Source: Lentzea jiangxiensis (lineage in GTDB: Bacteria > Actinomycetota > Actinomycetes > Mycobacteriales > Pseudonocardiaceae). From it: 64,000 nucleotides of DNA. Shown piece by piece: positions 34,304 through 42,321 of this stretch. Position 1 is the stretch's first letter. Each line of letters opens with the position of its first letter. The stretch lies in contig NZ_FNIX01000003.1 of assembly GCF_900104175.1 (NCBI RefSeq), positions 372,001 to 436,000 on the forward strand, written 5' to 3'. A program made the position numbers and the translations under genes. The notes under the pieces are model-generated. The model ran no database searches. It saw nothing but the letters and a program-made list of their open reading frames with translations, and was not told the DNA's origin.

Positions 34304-35479
34304 CTACTCGTCGAGGTCGCCGAACCCCAGTCCCGGCGTGTCCGGCACCGCGATGTGGCCGTCCTGGATCAACGGCCGGGGCAGGCCGGTGACCAGGTCG
34401 CTCCAGAACTCCACCTCGGCCGCGTGGTGTTCGAGGGCCAGGAAGTTCTCCGTGGCGGCGGCGAGGTGCACGCACGCCATCGTCGCGATCGGTGACGCCG
34501 CCAGGTGCAACGCCATCGGTATCCCGCGTTCCTGGGCGTGGTCTCCGATGCGCTTGGTCTCCGCGATCCCGCCCGCCGTCGCGGGGTCGGGGTGCACCAC
34601 GCGGATGGCGCCCGCGTCGAGCAGCGGCCGGAAGCCGTCCAGCAGGTAGATGTCCTCCCCCGTGCAGGTCGGGACGGCGACGGCCTCGGTGAGCTGGCGC
34701 CACTGGTCGGTCAGCTGCCACGGGATCAGGTCCTCGATCCACGCCAGGGTGAACGGTTCCAGGGCGCGGCCGATCCGGATGCACGAGTCGAGGGCGATGT
34801 GGCCGAAGTGGTCGGCGGCGAGCGCGACGTCGTAGCCGACGACGGACCGCACGATGTCCACATAGGACGCCAGGTGGTCGACGCCCTTCGCGGTGACCTG
34901 GATGCCGGTGAACGGGTGCATCGTCGTCGAGTCCGCGCGGGCGCCCGCGGGTGCGATCAGCGCCCCCGGCACGTCCCACAGCAGGTCGACGCCGACGTCC
35001 ATCTTCAGCATCGTGAAGCCGCGCTGCTTGCGCTCCAGCAGGCGGGCGCCCATCGCGTGCGGGTCCGGCAGCGACGGCGTGTCCGCGTAGCAGCGGACCT
35101 CGTCGCGGAACCGGCCCCCGATCAACGCGTGCGCGGGCACCCCGTAGGCCTTGCCGGCGAGGTCCATCAGCGCCATCTCGACGCCGGAGACCCCGCCGCC
35201 CTGGCGGCCGTGGTGCCCGAACTGCTTGATCTTGCGGAAGATCTTGTCGACGTTGCAGGGGTTCTCCCCCACGAGCCGGCTCTTGAGCACCAGCGCGTAG
35301 GTGGCGCTGGCCTGGTCGCGCACCTCCCCGTAGCCGGCCAGGCCCTGGTTGGTGTCGATCCTGATGATCGACGAGCGGAACGGCACCCCGGCGACGGTGG
35401 CGACCCGCAGGTCGGTGATGCGCAGGTCGCTCGGCCGCGACGCCGTCGAGACGTGTTCCTCCGTGACCACGGGGCTCAT
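34304..35479 (-). CDS. Mandelate racemase/enolase-superfamily sugar-acid dehydratase
   Basis: 391 residues. Enolase superfamily: N-terminal capping domain, then GVSGVEMALMDLAGKAYGVP, the second-strand motif LKMDVGVD, and metal ligands in AADHFGH (Asp), WIEDL (Glu) and CTGEDIYL (Glu); LHLAASPIATMACVHLAAA supplies the late His. The pattern is of acid-sugar dehydratases rather than racemases. ATG 35479 overlaps the permease stop by 4 bases, making it the last gene of the leftward transport operon. The sugar acid handled is unknown. Confidence 0.85.
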   Translation of the reverse strand: MSPVVTEEHVSTASRPSDLRITDLRVATVAGVPFRSSIIRIDTNQGLAGYGEVRDQASATYALVLKSRLVGENPCNVDKIFRKIKQFGHHGRQGGGVSGVEMALMDLAGKAYGVPAHALIGGRFRDEVRCYADTPSLPDPHAMGARLLERKQRGFTMLKMDVGVDLLWDVPGALIAPAGARADSTTMHPFTGIQVTAKGVDHLASYVDIVRSVVGYDVALAADHFGHIALDSCIRIGRALEPFTLAWIEDLIPWQLTDQWRQLTEAVAVPTCTGEDIYLLDGFRPLLDAGAIRVVHPDPATAGGIAETKRIGDHAQERGIPMALHLAASPIATMACVHLAAATENFLALEHHAAEVEFWSDLVTGLPRPLIQDGHIAVPDTPGLGFGDLDE

Positions 35480-37488
35480 CCCTTCACGGCCCCGGCGGTG
35501 AGGCCCTCGGTCAGGAACCGCTGCCCGAACGCGTACATGACCACGACCGGGATGCTGATCAGCAGCGAGGCCGCGGCCAGCTGGCCCTGCGGCACGACGT
35601 CACCGAAGATCATCGACTGCATTCCGACGGGCAGCGTCTTGTAGTCGTCCTTGGTGATGAACACGAACGCGAACAGGAACTCGTTCCACGCGTTGGTGAG
35701 CGTGAACAGCGCCACCGCGAGCAGGCCCGGTTTCGCCAGCGGCAGCACGATCCGCAGGAACGCCCCGAACCGCGTGCAGCCGTCGACCAGCGCCGCCTCC
35801 TCGAGGTCGGCCGGGATCGACTTGAAGTACCCGACGAGCAACCACGTGGCGAACGGCAGGGTGAACGTCGGATACGCGAGCACCAGTGACCACAACGAGT
35901 CGTTGAGGCCGATGCCGCTCATCATCCGGTAGAGCGGGATGAACAGCAGCGCTCCCGGCATCACGTAGGTGAGCAGGATCGTCACGGTGAAGCTCTCCGA
36001 GCCCCGGAACCTCAACCGCGCCAGCGCGTACCCGGCCAGTGCCGCGCAGACCAGCGCGATCGCGGTGGACGCCACCGACACCAGGATCGTGTTGACGTAC
36101 CACGTGCCGAAAGCCCTGTCCGAGAACAGGTTGGTGAACTGCTCGGTGGTCCACGGCGTCGGCCAGAGGTCGTCGGTGCGCGCGACGATCTGGTCGTCGG
36201 ACTTGAAGGCCGTGACCGTCATCCAGTAGAGCGGGGCGAGCACGAACCCCAGCAGGCCCAGGAGCGCGATCCCGCTGCCGGTGCCGCCGACCAGCCGGGC
36301 GGCGAACCGGTTTCCCCGCGCGGCGAGCACGGAGACCACCTGTCCCACGGCGGCCGCGAGGACCACGAACACGCCCAGCACGGCCGCGGCCTTCCACACG
36401 ATGTGCGGCGACGCCCAGACCAGCACGAGCGCCGAGCCGACCACGACCACCCACGGCAGCGCCCGGCGCTGGCCGGGCGTCAGCCGCCGGCGCCCCAGGT
36501 CGCCCGCGCTCGGCAGGTCGCTGCGGCGCATCATCCGCACGAGGACCACCACGAGGACGGCGATGACCGGCAGCATCACCAGCGTGACCGCGGCACCCGC
36601 GCCCAGCTGCAGCTGCTGGATGGCCTTGGAGTAGGCCACCATCACGTACGGCGCGGTCGCGTCCCCCGGCCCGCCCTGGGTCATCAGCCAGATCAGGTCG
36701 AAGTTGTTGAACGTCCAGATCGACGACAGCAGCACCGTGACGATCATGATGTTGCGCAGGCCGGGCAGCGTGATGTGCACGAACCGCTGCCACGGCGAGG
36801 CACCGTCCACAACGGCCGCCTCGTACAGGCCGGCGTCGATGGCCTTCAGCCCGGCGAGGAACGTCACCGTGAAGAACGGGATGCCCTTCCAGACGTTGAC
36901 CAGGATGACCGCCGGCATCGCGAGGTTCGGGTCGGACAGCCACTCCGCGGGCCAGCGGTCGACGAGCCCGACCGCGGCCAGGGCGGGCCCGATGCCGGAG
37001 TCGGTGAGCAGGACGTTGACGCTGCCGAAGATCGGGTCGAACAACGACCGCCAGGTGAAGGCCGTGACGACCGTCGGCACCACCCACGGCAGCAGGATGA
37101 TCCCGGCGAAGAACGCCCGGCCGCGGCGCATGTGGTGCAGCATCAACGCCGCGATGAGCCCGAGGACCACCTTGAAGATCTCGGCGTACGCGGTGAAGAC
37201 GAACGAGTTGAGCACGCCCTTGTGGAACAGGGCGTCGTCCACGAGCGCGGTGTAGTTGTCGAGCCCTACGAACACCGTTTCCGCGCCGTGGCGTTCGGTG
37301 GTGCTGGTGAAGACCGAGTCGAGGATGGGGAACAGGATCAGCCCGGCGACCAGCACCAGGGTCGGCCCGATGAACACCGCGGCGAGGCGCCAGTCCCGCC
37401 CGAGCAGCCGCTGCGACGTGGTGAGCGAGGGGGACGGTCCGCTCGGCGCCGGACGGGGCGGCGCCGGCCGCGTGCCCAGCACGGTCAC
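35476..37488 (-). CDS. Double ABC sugar permease (MalF-type and MalG-type halves fused)
   Basis: 670 residues containing two complete permeases in one frame. Half one (~1-320) has EAA loop YEAAVVDGASPWQRFVHITL; half two (~420-670) has EEAALVDGCTRFGAFLRIVL and the MalG-type end LTEGLTAGAVKG. A linker of about 100 residues holds two or three extra membrane helices (VVVVGSALVLVWASPHIVW, VLGVFVVLAAAVGQVVSVLA). Most actinobacterial importers use two separate genes, as at 4840-6652. GTG 37488 overlaps the binding-protein stop. No ATPase gene is nearby. Confidence 0.9.
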   Translation of the reverse strand: MTVLGTRPAPPRPAPSGPSPSLTTSQRLLGRDWRLAAVFIGPTLVLVAGLILFPILDSVFTSTTERHGAETVFVGLDNYTALVDDALFHKGVLNSFVFTAYAEIFKVVLGLIAALMLHHMRRGRAFFAGIILLPWVVPTVVTAFTWRSLFDPIFGSVNVLLTDSGIGPALAAVGLVDRWPAEWLSDPNLAMPAVILVNVWKGIPFFTVTFLAGLKAIDAGLYEAAVVDGASPWQRFVHITLPGLRNIMIVTVLLSSIWTFNNFDLIWLMTQGGPGDATAPYVMVAYSKAIQQLQLGAGAAVTLVMLPVIAVLVVVLVRMMRRSDLPSAGDLGRRRLTPGQRRALPWVVVVGSALVLVWASPHIVWKAAAVLGVFVVLAAAVGQVVSVLAARGNRFAARLVGGTGSGIALLGLLGFVLAPLYWMTVTAFKSDDQIVARTDDLWPTPWTTEQFTNLFSDRAFGTWYVNTILVSVASTAIALVCAALAGYALARLRFRGSESFTVTILLTYVMPGALLFIPLYRMMSGIGLNDSLWSLVLAYPTFTLPFATWLLVGYFKSIPADLEEAALVDGCTRFGAFLRIVLPLAKPGLLAVALFTLTNAWNEFLFAFVFITKDDYKTLPVGMQSMIFGDVVPQGQLAAASLLISIPVVVMYAFGQRFLTEGLTAGAVKG

Positions 37489-38906
37489 TGCTGGTAGCCC
37501 TGCTGCTCGAAGACCTGCACGATCCGGGCGTGCGTCGCGGCGACGGCCTCGGCCGGCCGGGTGCCCTGGATGACCGACTGCATCATGTCGGTCAGCAGGT
37601 AGGCGGCGGTGGCGGCCTGTTCACCGGGGCTCGGCGCCTGCGGGAACGCGAACCCGGTCTTCGTCGTCACCGGGAGCGGCGTGCGGGTCTGCTCCCGCAA
37701 CGCGGGGAAGGCCGGGTCACCGCTCGAGTAGTACGGGTCGGAGTCCCACACCTTGTCCCACGACGGGTTGACGAGGCACGGCGCTCCCTTCGCGACACCG
37801 AGCAACGCGCTCCCGCTGACCATGTACTTCGCGACGAGCTTGGCGAGGTCGGGGTTCTTGGCGCCCTTGAACACGACGAACGAGTTGGACTCGCCGAACG
37901 CGAGCGGCTTGTCGAGCGCCGGTCCGGTGGCGCCGTTGAACACGTGGGTGTTGCCGTAGACGGGGTTGTTCTTCGTCTTCGAGTCGGCGTAGACGCTGAA
38001 CTGGTTGAGCGTCAGCCCGAGGATCTGGGCCAGCCAGTTCTCGTTGTTGCTCGAGTCGGTCCAGCTGCCGATCCCCGGCGGCAGCATGGGCGTGTACTTC
38101 GGGTTCGTGTAGATGTCGCCGATGAACGTGACCGCGGCGACGGTCTCCGGCGAGTCGAACACGACCTTCGTGCCGGTGTTGTCCGCGATCGCACCGCCGT
38201 AGCAGTTGATGACGTTGGCGATGAAGCCGTTGGCGTCGCCCGAGCGGTTCACGGTGAGGCCCCAGCCGAAGCGCTTCTTCGCCGGGTCGGAGACCTCCAA
38301 CGCGTTGTCGCGCAACTCTTCCCACGTGTACTGGGGTTTGAGCGGGAGGCCCTTCTCCTGGTACCAGTCCTTGCGCAGGTACATGGCGGACGCGATGAAG
38401 TGGTACGGGATCGCGAACCACCGCCCGCCGAACACGCAGTAGGTGGCCGCCTCCGTCGCGGGATCCCCGTAGAGCTTGCGCATCTCCTCGACGACGTCGG
38501 TGACGTCGGTGAGCGCTCCGAGGTTGTGGAGCTGGCCGACGAACCGCCGATCGCTCACGAAGGCGAAGTCGCGACTGGTGCCCGACCTCACCTCGGCGTC
38601 CATCTTCGCCACCATGTCGCCGGCGTCGCCGGAGACCAGGTCGTTGCGGATCGTGGTACCGGTGGCCTCGGCGAACACCTGAAGCGACCTGTCCAGCGCC
38701 TTGTTGGCGGCCTCGGCGTAGAGCTTCTGCGACAGCATCCCGACCGAGCCGCCGCGCAGCGAGGCGGCCTGGTCGAGCAGGGCCTGCGGCACCTGGACGT
38801 CGACCTGCGGCGGGGCCGGACTGCCGCCGCAGCCGGCGAGGCCGAGCACGCCCAACGCGCTCATCCCCAGGAAAGTCCGCCTGGATAAGTCAGTTTTCTC
38901 TTCCAT
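37485..38906 (-). CDS. Extracellular sugar-binding lipoprotein (Tat-type signal)
   Basis: 473 residues from ATG 38906 (GAGAGGAG upstream). The signal peptide has twin arginines (SRRTFLGMSALGVLGLAGC) and a lipobox LAGC, so it is probably exported folded and lipidated. Family 1 binding-protein fold with YCVFGGRWFAIPYHFIASAM and a long C-terminal lobe. Supplies substrate to the fused permease. It follows the GntR regulator gene on the same strand and is followed by the dehydratase, suggesting uptake of a sugar acid or its glycoside. Confidence 0.9.
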   Translation of the reverse strand: MEEKTDLSRRTFLGMSALGVLGLAGCGGSPAPPQVDVQVPQALLDQAASLRGGSVGMLSQKLYAEAANKALDRSLQVFAEATGTTIRNDLVSGDAGDMVAKMDAEVRSGTSRDFAFVSDRRFVGQLHNLGALTDVTDVVEEMRKLYGDPATEAATYCVFGGRWFAIPYHFIASAMYLRKDWYQEKGLPLKPQYTWEELRDNALEVSDPAKKRFGWGLTVNRSGDANGFIANVINCYGGAIADNTGTKVVFDSPETVAAVTFIGDIYTNPKYTPMLPPGIGSWTDSSNNENWLAQILGLTLNQFSVYADSKTKNNPVYGNTHVFNGATGPALDKPLAFGESNSFVVFKGAKNPDLAKLVAKYMVSGSALLGVAKGAPCLVNPSWDKVWDSDPYYSSGDPAFPALREQTRTPLPVTTKTGFAFPQAPSPGEQAATAAYLLTDMMQSVIQGTRPAEAVAATHARIVQVFEQQGYQQ

Positions 38907-39050
38907 GACCACTCCTCTCGCGTCCGGGCATGCGGACGCGTACCGACGGGGCGACGGTGCAGCCGGCGGTACAGCGAGGCGAGCGCCGCGCTGCCGGGTC
39001 GTTCATACGGCGGAGAACGGCGAAGCGGAGTACTCGGTCTTGCGGTGGGT

Positions 39051-39794
39051 CTAGCGGCGGCGGGTGGCCCGCCTGGTCTGCTTTTCCTTCTCCGCGAGGA
39101 GAGCGGAGTTGTTCGCCAAGTGCTTGCGCATCGCCGCGCGGGCGCGGTCCGGATCGCGCGCGACGATCGCCTCGTAGATCTCGGTGTGGTCGGCGGTGGC
39201 CTTGGCCAGCGCGGCCGGCGCCTCGTTGGTGATGCGCCGGCTGGCCGTGCCGAGCCAGCGAGCGGAGTACATGATCCGGTCGAGGATGCGGTTGTCGGCC
39301 GCGCGGCAGATCTCCATGTGGAACTCGTGGTCGACCTCGAGGTAGGCGTTGGGGTCCGCCTCGAGCTCCGCCATGCGGTCGATCTCGGCCTTGAGCCGGT
39401 CCAGCGTCGCGTCGGTGACACCGACCGCGGCCATCGCGGCGATTTCGGGTTCGAGCAGCACACGCATCTGGTGCAGCTCCTGCAGCAGTTCGCCGACGGT
39501 CTCCGCCGGCAGCCACTCGATGAGCAACGGGCTGAGGTAGTCCCACTCCGCCGGAGGGCGCACGACGACGCGGCGGCCCTGCGCCACGTCCACGATGTCC
39601 AGCGAGGCGAGGATCTTGAGCGTTTCCCTTGCCACGACCCGGGAAACGCCGAACTCACGGGAGATGTCGAGCTCCGACGGGGCACGGCCGCCGTCGATCC
39701 CGCCGCTGACGATGCGGCGGGTCAGCAGGGCCGCGACCTGGACCGGAAGAGTCCGGACCTTGACAGCGTCCGGAGACTCTTGTCCCCTTTGCAT
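39051..39794 (-). CDS. GntR-family (FadR/FCD) regulator
   Basis: 247 residues. Winged helix (residues ~5-70: QVAALLTRRIVSGGIDGGRA, ISREFGVSRVVARETLKIL) plus FCD effector domain with metal-type ligands in VDHEFHMEICRAADN and DHTEIYEAI. FCD-GntR regulators commonly respond to sugar acids or their breakdown products, fitting the two dehydratases on either side. ATG 39794. An operator-like palindrome lies 9 bases upstream, between it and the divergent dehydratase gene. Confidence 0.9.
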   Translation of the reverse strand: MQRGQESPDAVKVRTLPVQVAALLTRRIVSGGIDGGRAPSELDISREFGVSRVVARETLKILASLDIVDVAQGRRVVVRPPAEWDYLSPLLIEWLPAETVGELLQELHQMRVLLEPEIAAMAAVGVTDATLDRLKAEIDRMAELEADPNAYLEVDHEFHMEICRAADNRILDRIMYSARWLGTASRRITNEAPAALAKATADHTEIYEAIVARDPDRARAAMRKHLANNSALLAEKEKQTRRATRRR

Positions 39795-39802
39795 GTCATC
39801 AG

Positions 39803-39815
39803 CTTATAGGACAAG
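39803..39815. promoter_or_regulatory. Candidate GntR operator CTTATAGGACAAG
   Basis: Near-palindrome CTTnTnnnAnAAG just upstream of the GntR start codon, and 52 bases before the divergent dehydratase gene. Symmetry and size fit FadR-type GntR sites. Confidence 0.45.
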
Positions 39816-39866
39816 TTGGGGATCGCGACAGTCCGTTCCTGTGCACCACCCGGCGACGGGAGAGCA

Positions 39867-41024
39867 ATGCGGATCGTGAACGTCACAACGGCGGTGGTCG
39901 CCTACCACGGTGAGGCCACGCTGGTGCGGATAGACACCGACGAGGGCCTCAGCGGGTTCGGCGAGGCCAACCCCGACGCCGGCGCGGGCGCCGTCGTCGG
40001 GATGATCAACTCACTGACACCCCTGCTGCTCGGGGAGGACCCGCGCAACGTCGAGCGGTGCTGGGAGAAGCTGCGGCGCAACAAGGTCTTCGCGGGTCCG
40101 CAGGGCGGGGTGTTCGTGATCGCCCTGTCCGGGATCGAGATCGCGCTGTGGGACCTCGCGGGCAAGGCCGCGGGTCTGCCCGTGCACCGGCTGCTCGGCG
40201 GGAAGTTCCGCGACCGGATCCGCCTCTACGCCGACTGCGGCGACGGCGACGACCCGGCCGGCTCGGTCGCCGGCTGCGTCGACCGGGCCCAGCGGATGGT
40301 CGCCGAGGGCTTCACCGCCCTGAAGTTCGACATCGACGACCTGCACCACCCGGCCAAGTTCGACCCCTTCAACCACACGGTGAACGCCGCCGAGCTGCGC
40401 TCGATGGTCGACCGCGTGGCGGCCGTGCGGGAGGCGATCGGCCCGGACGTCGACCTCGCCATCGACCTGCACGCCCGCTACGACGTGCCGAGCGCGTGCC
40501 GGATCTCGTGGGAGCTCGAACCGTTCGGGCTGATGTGGCTCGAGGAGCCGATCCCGGCGGAGAACGTCGACGCGCTGGTGCGGGTGCGCGCCCAGACCCG
40601 GACGCCGATCTGCGCGGGCGAGAACCTCTACCTGCGGTGGGGGTTCCGCGAGCTGCTCGAACGCGGTGCCGTCGACGTCATCGAGCCGGACGTGCCGAAG
40701 TGCGGCGGTCTCGCGGAGGCGAAGAAGATCGCCAACCTCGCGGAGATGCACTACATCCCGTTCGCACCGCACCTGGTGTCGACGCCGCTGGGGACGATGG
40801 CCACCTCGCACCAGTGCGGGGCGATCCCCAACTTCTTCGTCCAGGAGTGGCACGCCCTGGAGGAGCGGGAGGTGTGGGACAGCTACGTCCACGCTCCCGA
40901 CGGGAGCGGCTCGATCGTGAAGGACGGCTACATCACGCTGCCCGACGCCCCCGGCATCGGCGTGGAGCTCGACCTCGACGGGGTCCGGGCGCACGCCGTC
41001 GCGGGCTACGGCGTGTTCGAGTAG
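39867..41024 (+). CDS. Mandelate racemase/enolase-superfamily dehydratase (galactonate dehydratase-like)
   Basis: 385 residues from ATG 39867 (GGGAGAG upstream). Active-site pattern: ALKFDID on strand 2, AIDLHARYD with Asp-x-His, WLEEPIP (Glu), CAGENLYL (Glu) and FAPHLVSTPLG with the base His. Asp-x-His followed by two Glu matches the D-galactonate dehydratase-type arrangement, so dehydration of an aldonic acid to a 2-keto-3-deoxy acid is likely. Divergent from the GntR gene; closed by a strong terminator. The RraA-like aldolase at 32513 could cleave such products. Confidence 0.87.
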   Translation: MRIVNVTTAVVAYHGEATLVRIDTDEGLSGFGEANPDAGAGAVVGMINSLTPLLLGEDPRNVERCWEKLRRNKVFAGPQGGVFVIALSGIEIALWDLAGKAAGLPVHRLLGGKFRDRIRLYADCGDGDDPAGSVAGCVDRAQRMVAEGFTALKFDIDDLHHPAKFDPFNHTVNAAELRSMVDRVAAVREAIGPDVDLAIDLHARYDVPSACRISWELEPFGLMWLEEPIPAENVDALVRVRAQTRTPICAGENLYLRWGFRELLERGAVDVIEPDVPKCGGLAEAKKIANLAEMHYIPFAPHLVSTPLGTMATSHQCGAIPNFFVQEWHALEEREVWDSYVHAPDGSGSIVKDGYITLPDAPGIGVELDLDGVRAHAVAGYGVFE

Positions 41025-41027
41025 GTG

Positions 41028-41068
41028 CCGCCGTCCCCCACCGCAGGTCGTGCGGTGGGGGACGGCGG
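41028..41068. terminator. Perfect 18-bp terminator between convergent genes
   Basis: 41028-41045 (CCGCCGTCCCCCACCGCA) is fully complementary to 41051-41068 across a 5-base loop. It follows the dehydratase stop by 3 bases and precedes the stop of the convergent GH11 gene, so it probably works both ways. Confidence 0.9.
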
Positions 41069-41094
41069 GTTCCCGTCGCGAGGTGACGGGACGC

Positions 41095-41790
41095 TCACCG
41101 CACGGTGATGTTGGAGTTGCCGCTGCTGCGGTACCCCTCCGTCGCCATGATCATGTAGTAGCTGAAGTTGCCGAGCCGCATGTTGGCGCGGCTCCACGCG
41201 TCGAAGTGGTTGCCGGTGGTGATGGACCCGCCGGTCCGCCTCTGCTGCCGGACGCTCCAGAACTGCGGAAAGGTCTTGTTGTCGCCTTCGACGGAAGGCG
41301 CGTTGTAGCGCATCGTCTCGTAGATGTCGTACGTGCCGCCGTCGGTCGTCACCGTGCCCCGGTAGTTGCCGGTGGGCCGGTAGTTGCCCCAGTTGTCGAC
41401 GATGTAGTACTCGACGAGCGGGTTCGACGTCCACCCGTAGAGGGTGAGGTAGGCGTTGCCGGACGGGTTGAAGCTGCCGGAATAGTTCACGGTTCGCCGC
41501 GAACCGTTGCTCCAGCCCTTGCCGCCGACGAAGTTGCCGACGTTGCTCCACGACGTGCTGTAGTTGCCGCCGCTGCCGAACTCCATGCAGACCCGGCCGC
41601 CGCCGTCGGTCCAGAACGAGTAGTAGTAGCCGCCGTTGTTGCCGGTCTGGCTCGAGCAGGTGGCGGTGATCCCCACGTCGGCGGCGGCGACGCCGGGGGT
41701 CAGCGCCATGACCAGCGCGATGCAGGCACCGCGGACCCCTGCTGCGAGACGGCCGCGGGCGCGGCTCGGTCGGGCTGTGGCCTGAACCAT
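41095..41790 (-). CDS. GH11 endo-1,4-beta-xylanase
   Basis: 231 residues. A signal peptide ends near GVAAADVG, so it is secreted. The GH11 jelly roll follows: [27 protein letters not shown] with nucleophile Glu127, and [12 protein letters not shown] with acid/base Glu218. Cuts xylan internally. It is a single-domain enzyme without the xylan- or cellulose-binding module many actinobacterial xylanases carry. GTG/ATG choice is clear at 41790. Its upstream region carries two palindromes resembling xylan-regulated operators. Confidence 0.95.
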   Translation of the reverse strand: MVQATARPSRARGRLAAGVRGACIALVMALTPGVAAADVGITATCSSQTGNNGGYYYSFWTDGGGRVCMEFGSGGNYSTSWSNVGNFVGGKGWSNGSRRTVNYSGSFNPSGNAYLTLYGWTSNPLVEYYIVDNWGNYRPTGNYRGTVTTDGGTYDIYETMRYNAPSVEGDNKTFPQFWSVRQQRRTGGSITTGNHFDAWSRANMRLGNFSYYMIMATEGYRSSGNSNITVR

Positions 41791-41917
41791 GTGCGGTACT
41801 CCTCCTCATCGAGAGTGGTACGGCAGCGGACGGCGCGAAATGACCGGCGAGGCAGGGGCGATGATTCCGACACTAGCAGCGCCGGCAGTACGCCGAAAGA
41901 CGGCCGAGGCTTTCCCG

Positions 41918-41990
41918 GAAGTTTCGAAAATTCTCTGAGCACGGACTGGTCGAGTGGGGAAGCATTCGAAACCCGCTAAAACTTTTAGCG
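41918..41990. promoter_or_regulatory. Two palindromes upstream of the GH11 gene
   Basis: CGCTAAAACTTTTAGCG (41974-41990) is a perfect 17-bp palindrome. GAAGTTTCGAAAATTC (41918-41933) is a palindrome with one mismatched pair and carries the GAAA/TTTC core seen at xylanase operators of streptomycetes. They lie 128 and 184 bases upstream of the xylanase start in the divergent GH11/GH127 control region (41791-42321), which holds no gene. Confidence 0.5.
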
Positions 41991-42117
41991 TCGCGGAAGT
42001 GGACCCGCTTTGCCCCGGACCGTATCCGTCCGCACTTTTCCGGCCATTTCCCCAATTGCCGAACACCGAACCGCGGCCACCCGGCCAGGCGGCCCGTGTC
42101 GATCTCCGCTCCGAAGT

Positions 42118-42266
42118 GTGAGCGCTAACAGAATTACTCAGCCAACATCGATCGCACACACCCAGAACACCGTGTCGATGGGCTATCAGGCGTGGTCGAA
42201 TGCCTCATCGATCTGCGTTAGCGCTAACAACAGGCGTTGACTGCGAGGCGGCATCCTGGCTAGGTT
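42118..42266 (+). promoter_or_regulatory. GH127 promoter with two LacI-type operators
   Basis: GTTAGCGCTAAC (42217-42228) is a perfect 12-bp palindrome. A one-mismatch copy, GTGAGCGCTAAC, sits at 42118-42129, 99 bases away. A near-consensus promoter follows: TTGACT (42237-42242), 18 bases, TAGGTT (42261-42266), about 55 bases before the GH127 start. The operator abuts the -35. No LacI gene is adjacent, so the repressor acts in trans. Confidence 0.7.
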
Positions 42267-42321
42267 CGCTCGCAGAGCCGTCCGCCGCCGGTGCCGTCAG
42301 CCGAGCAACTGGAGCGTTCCC

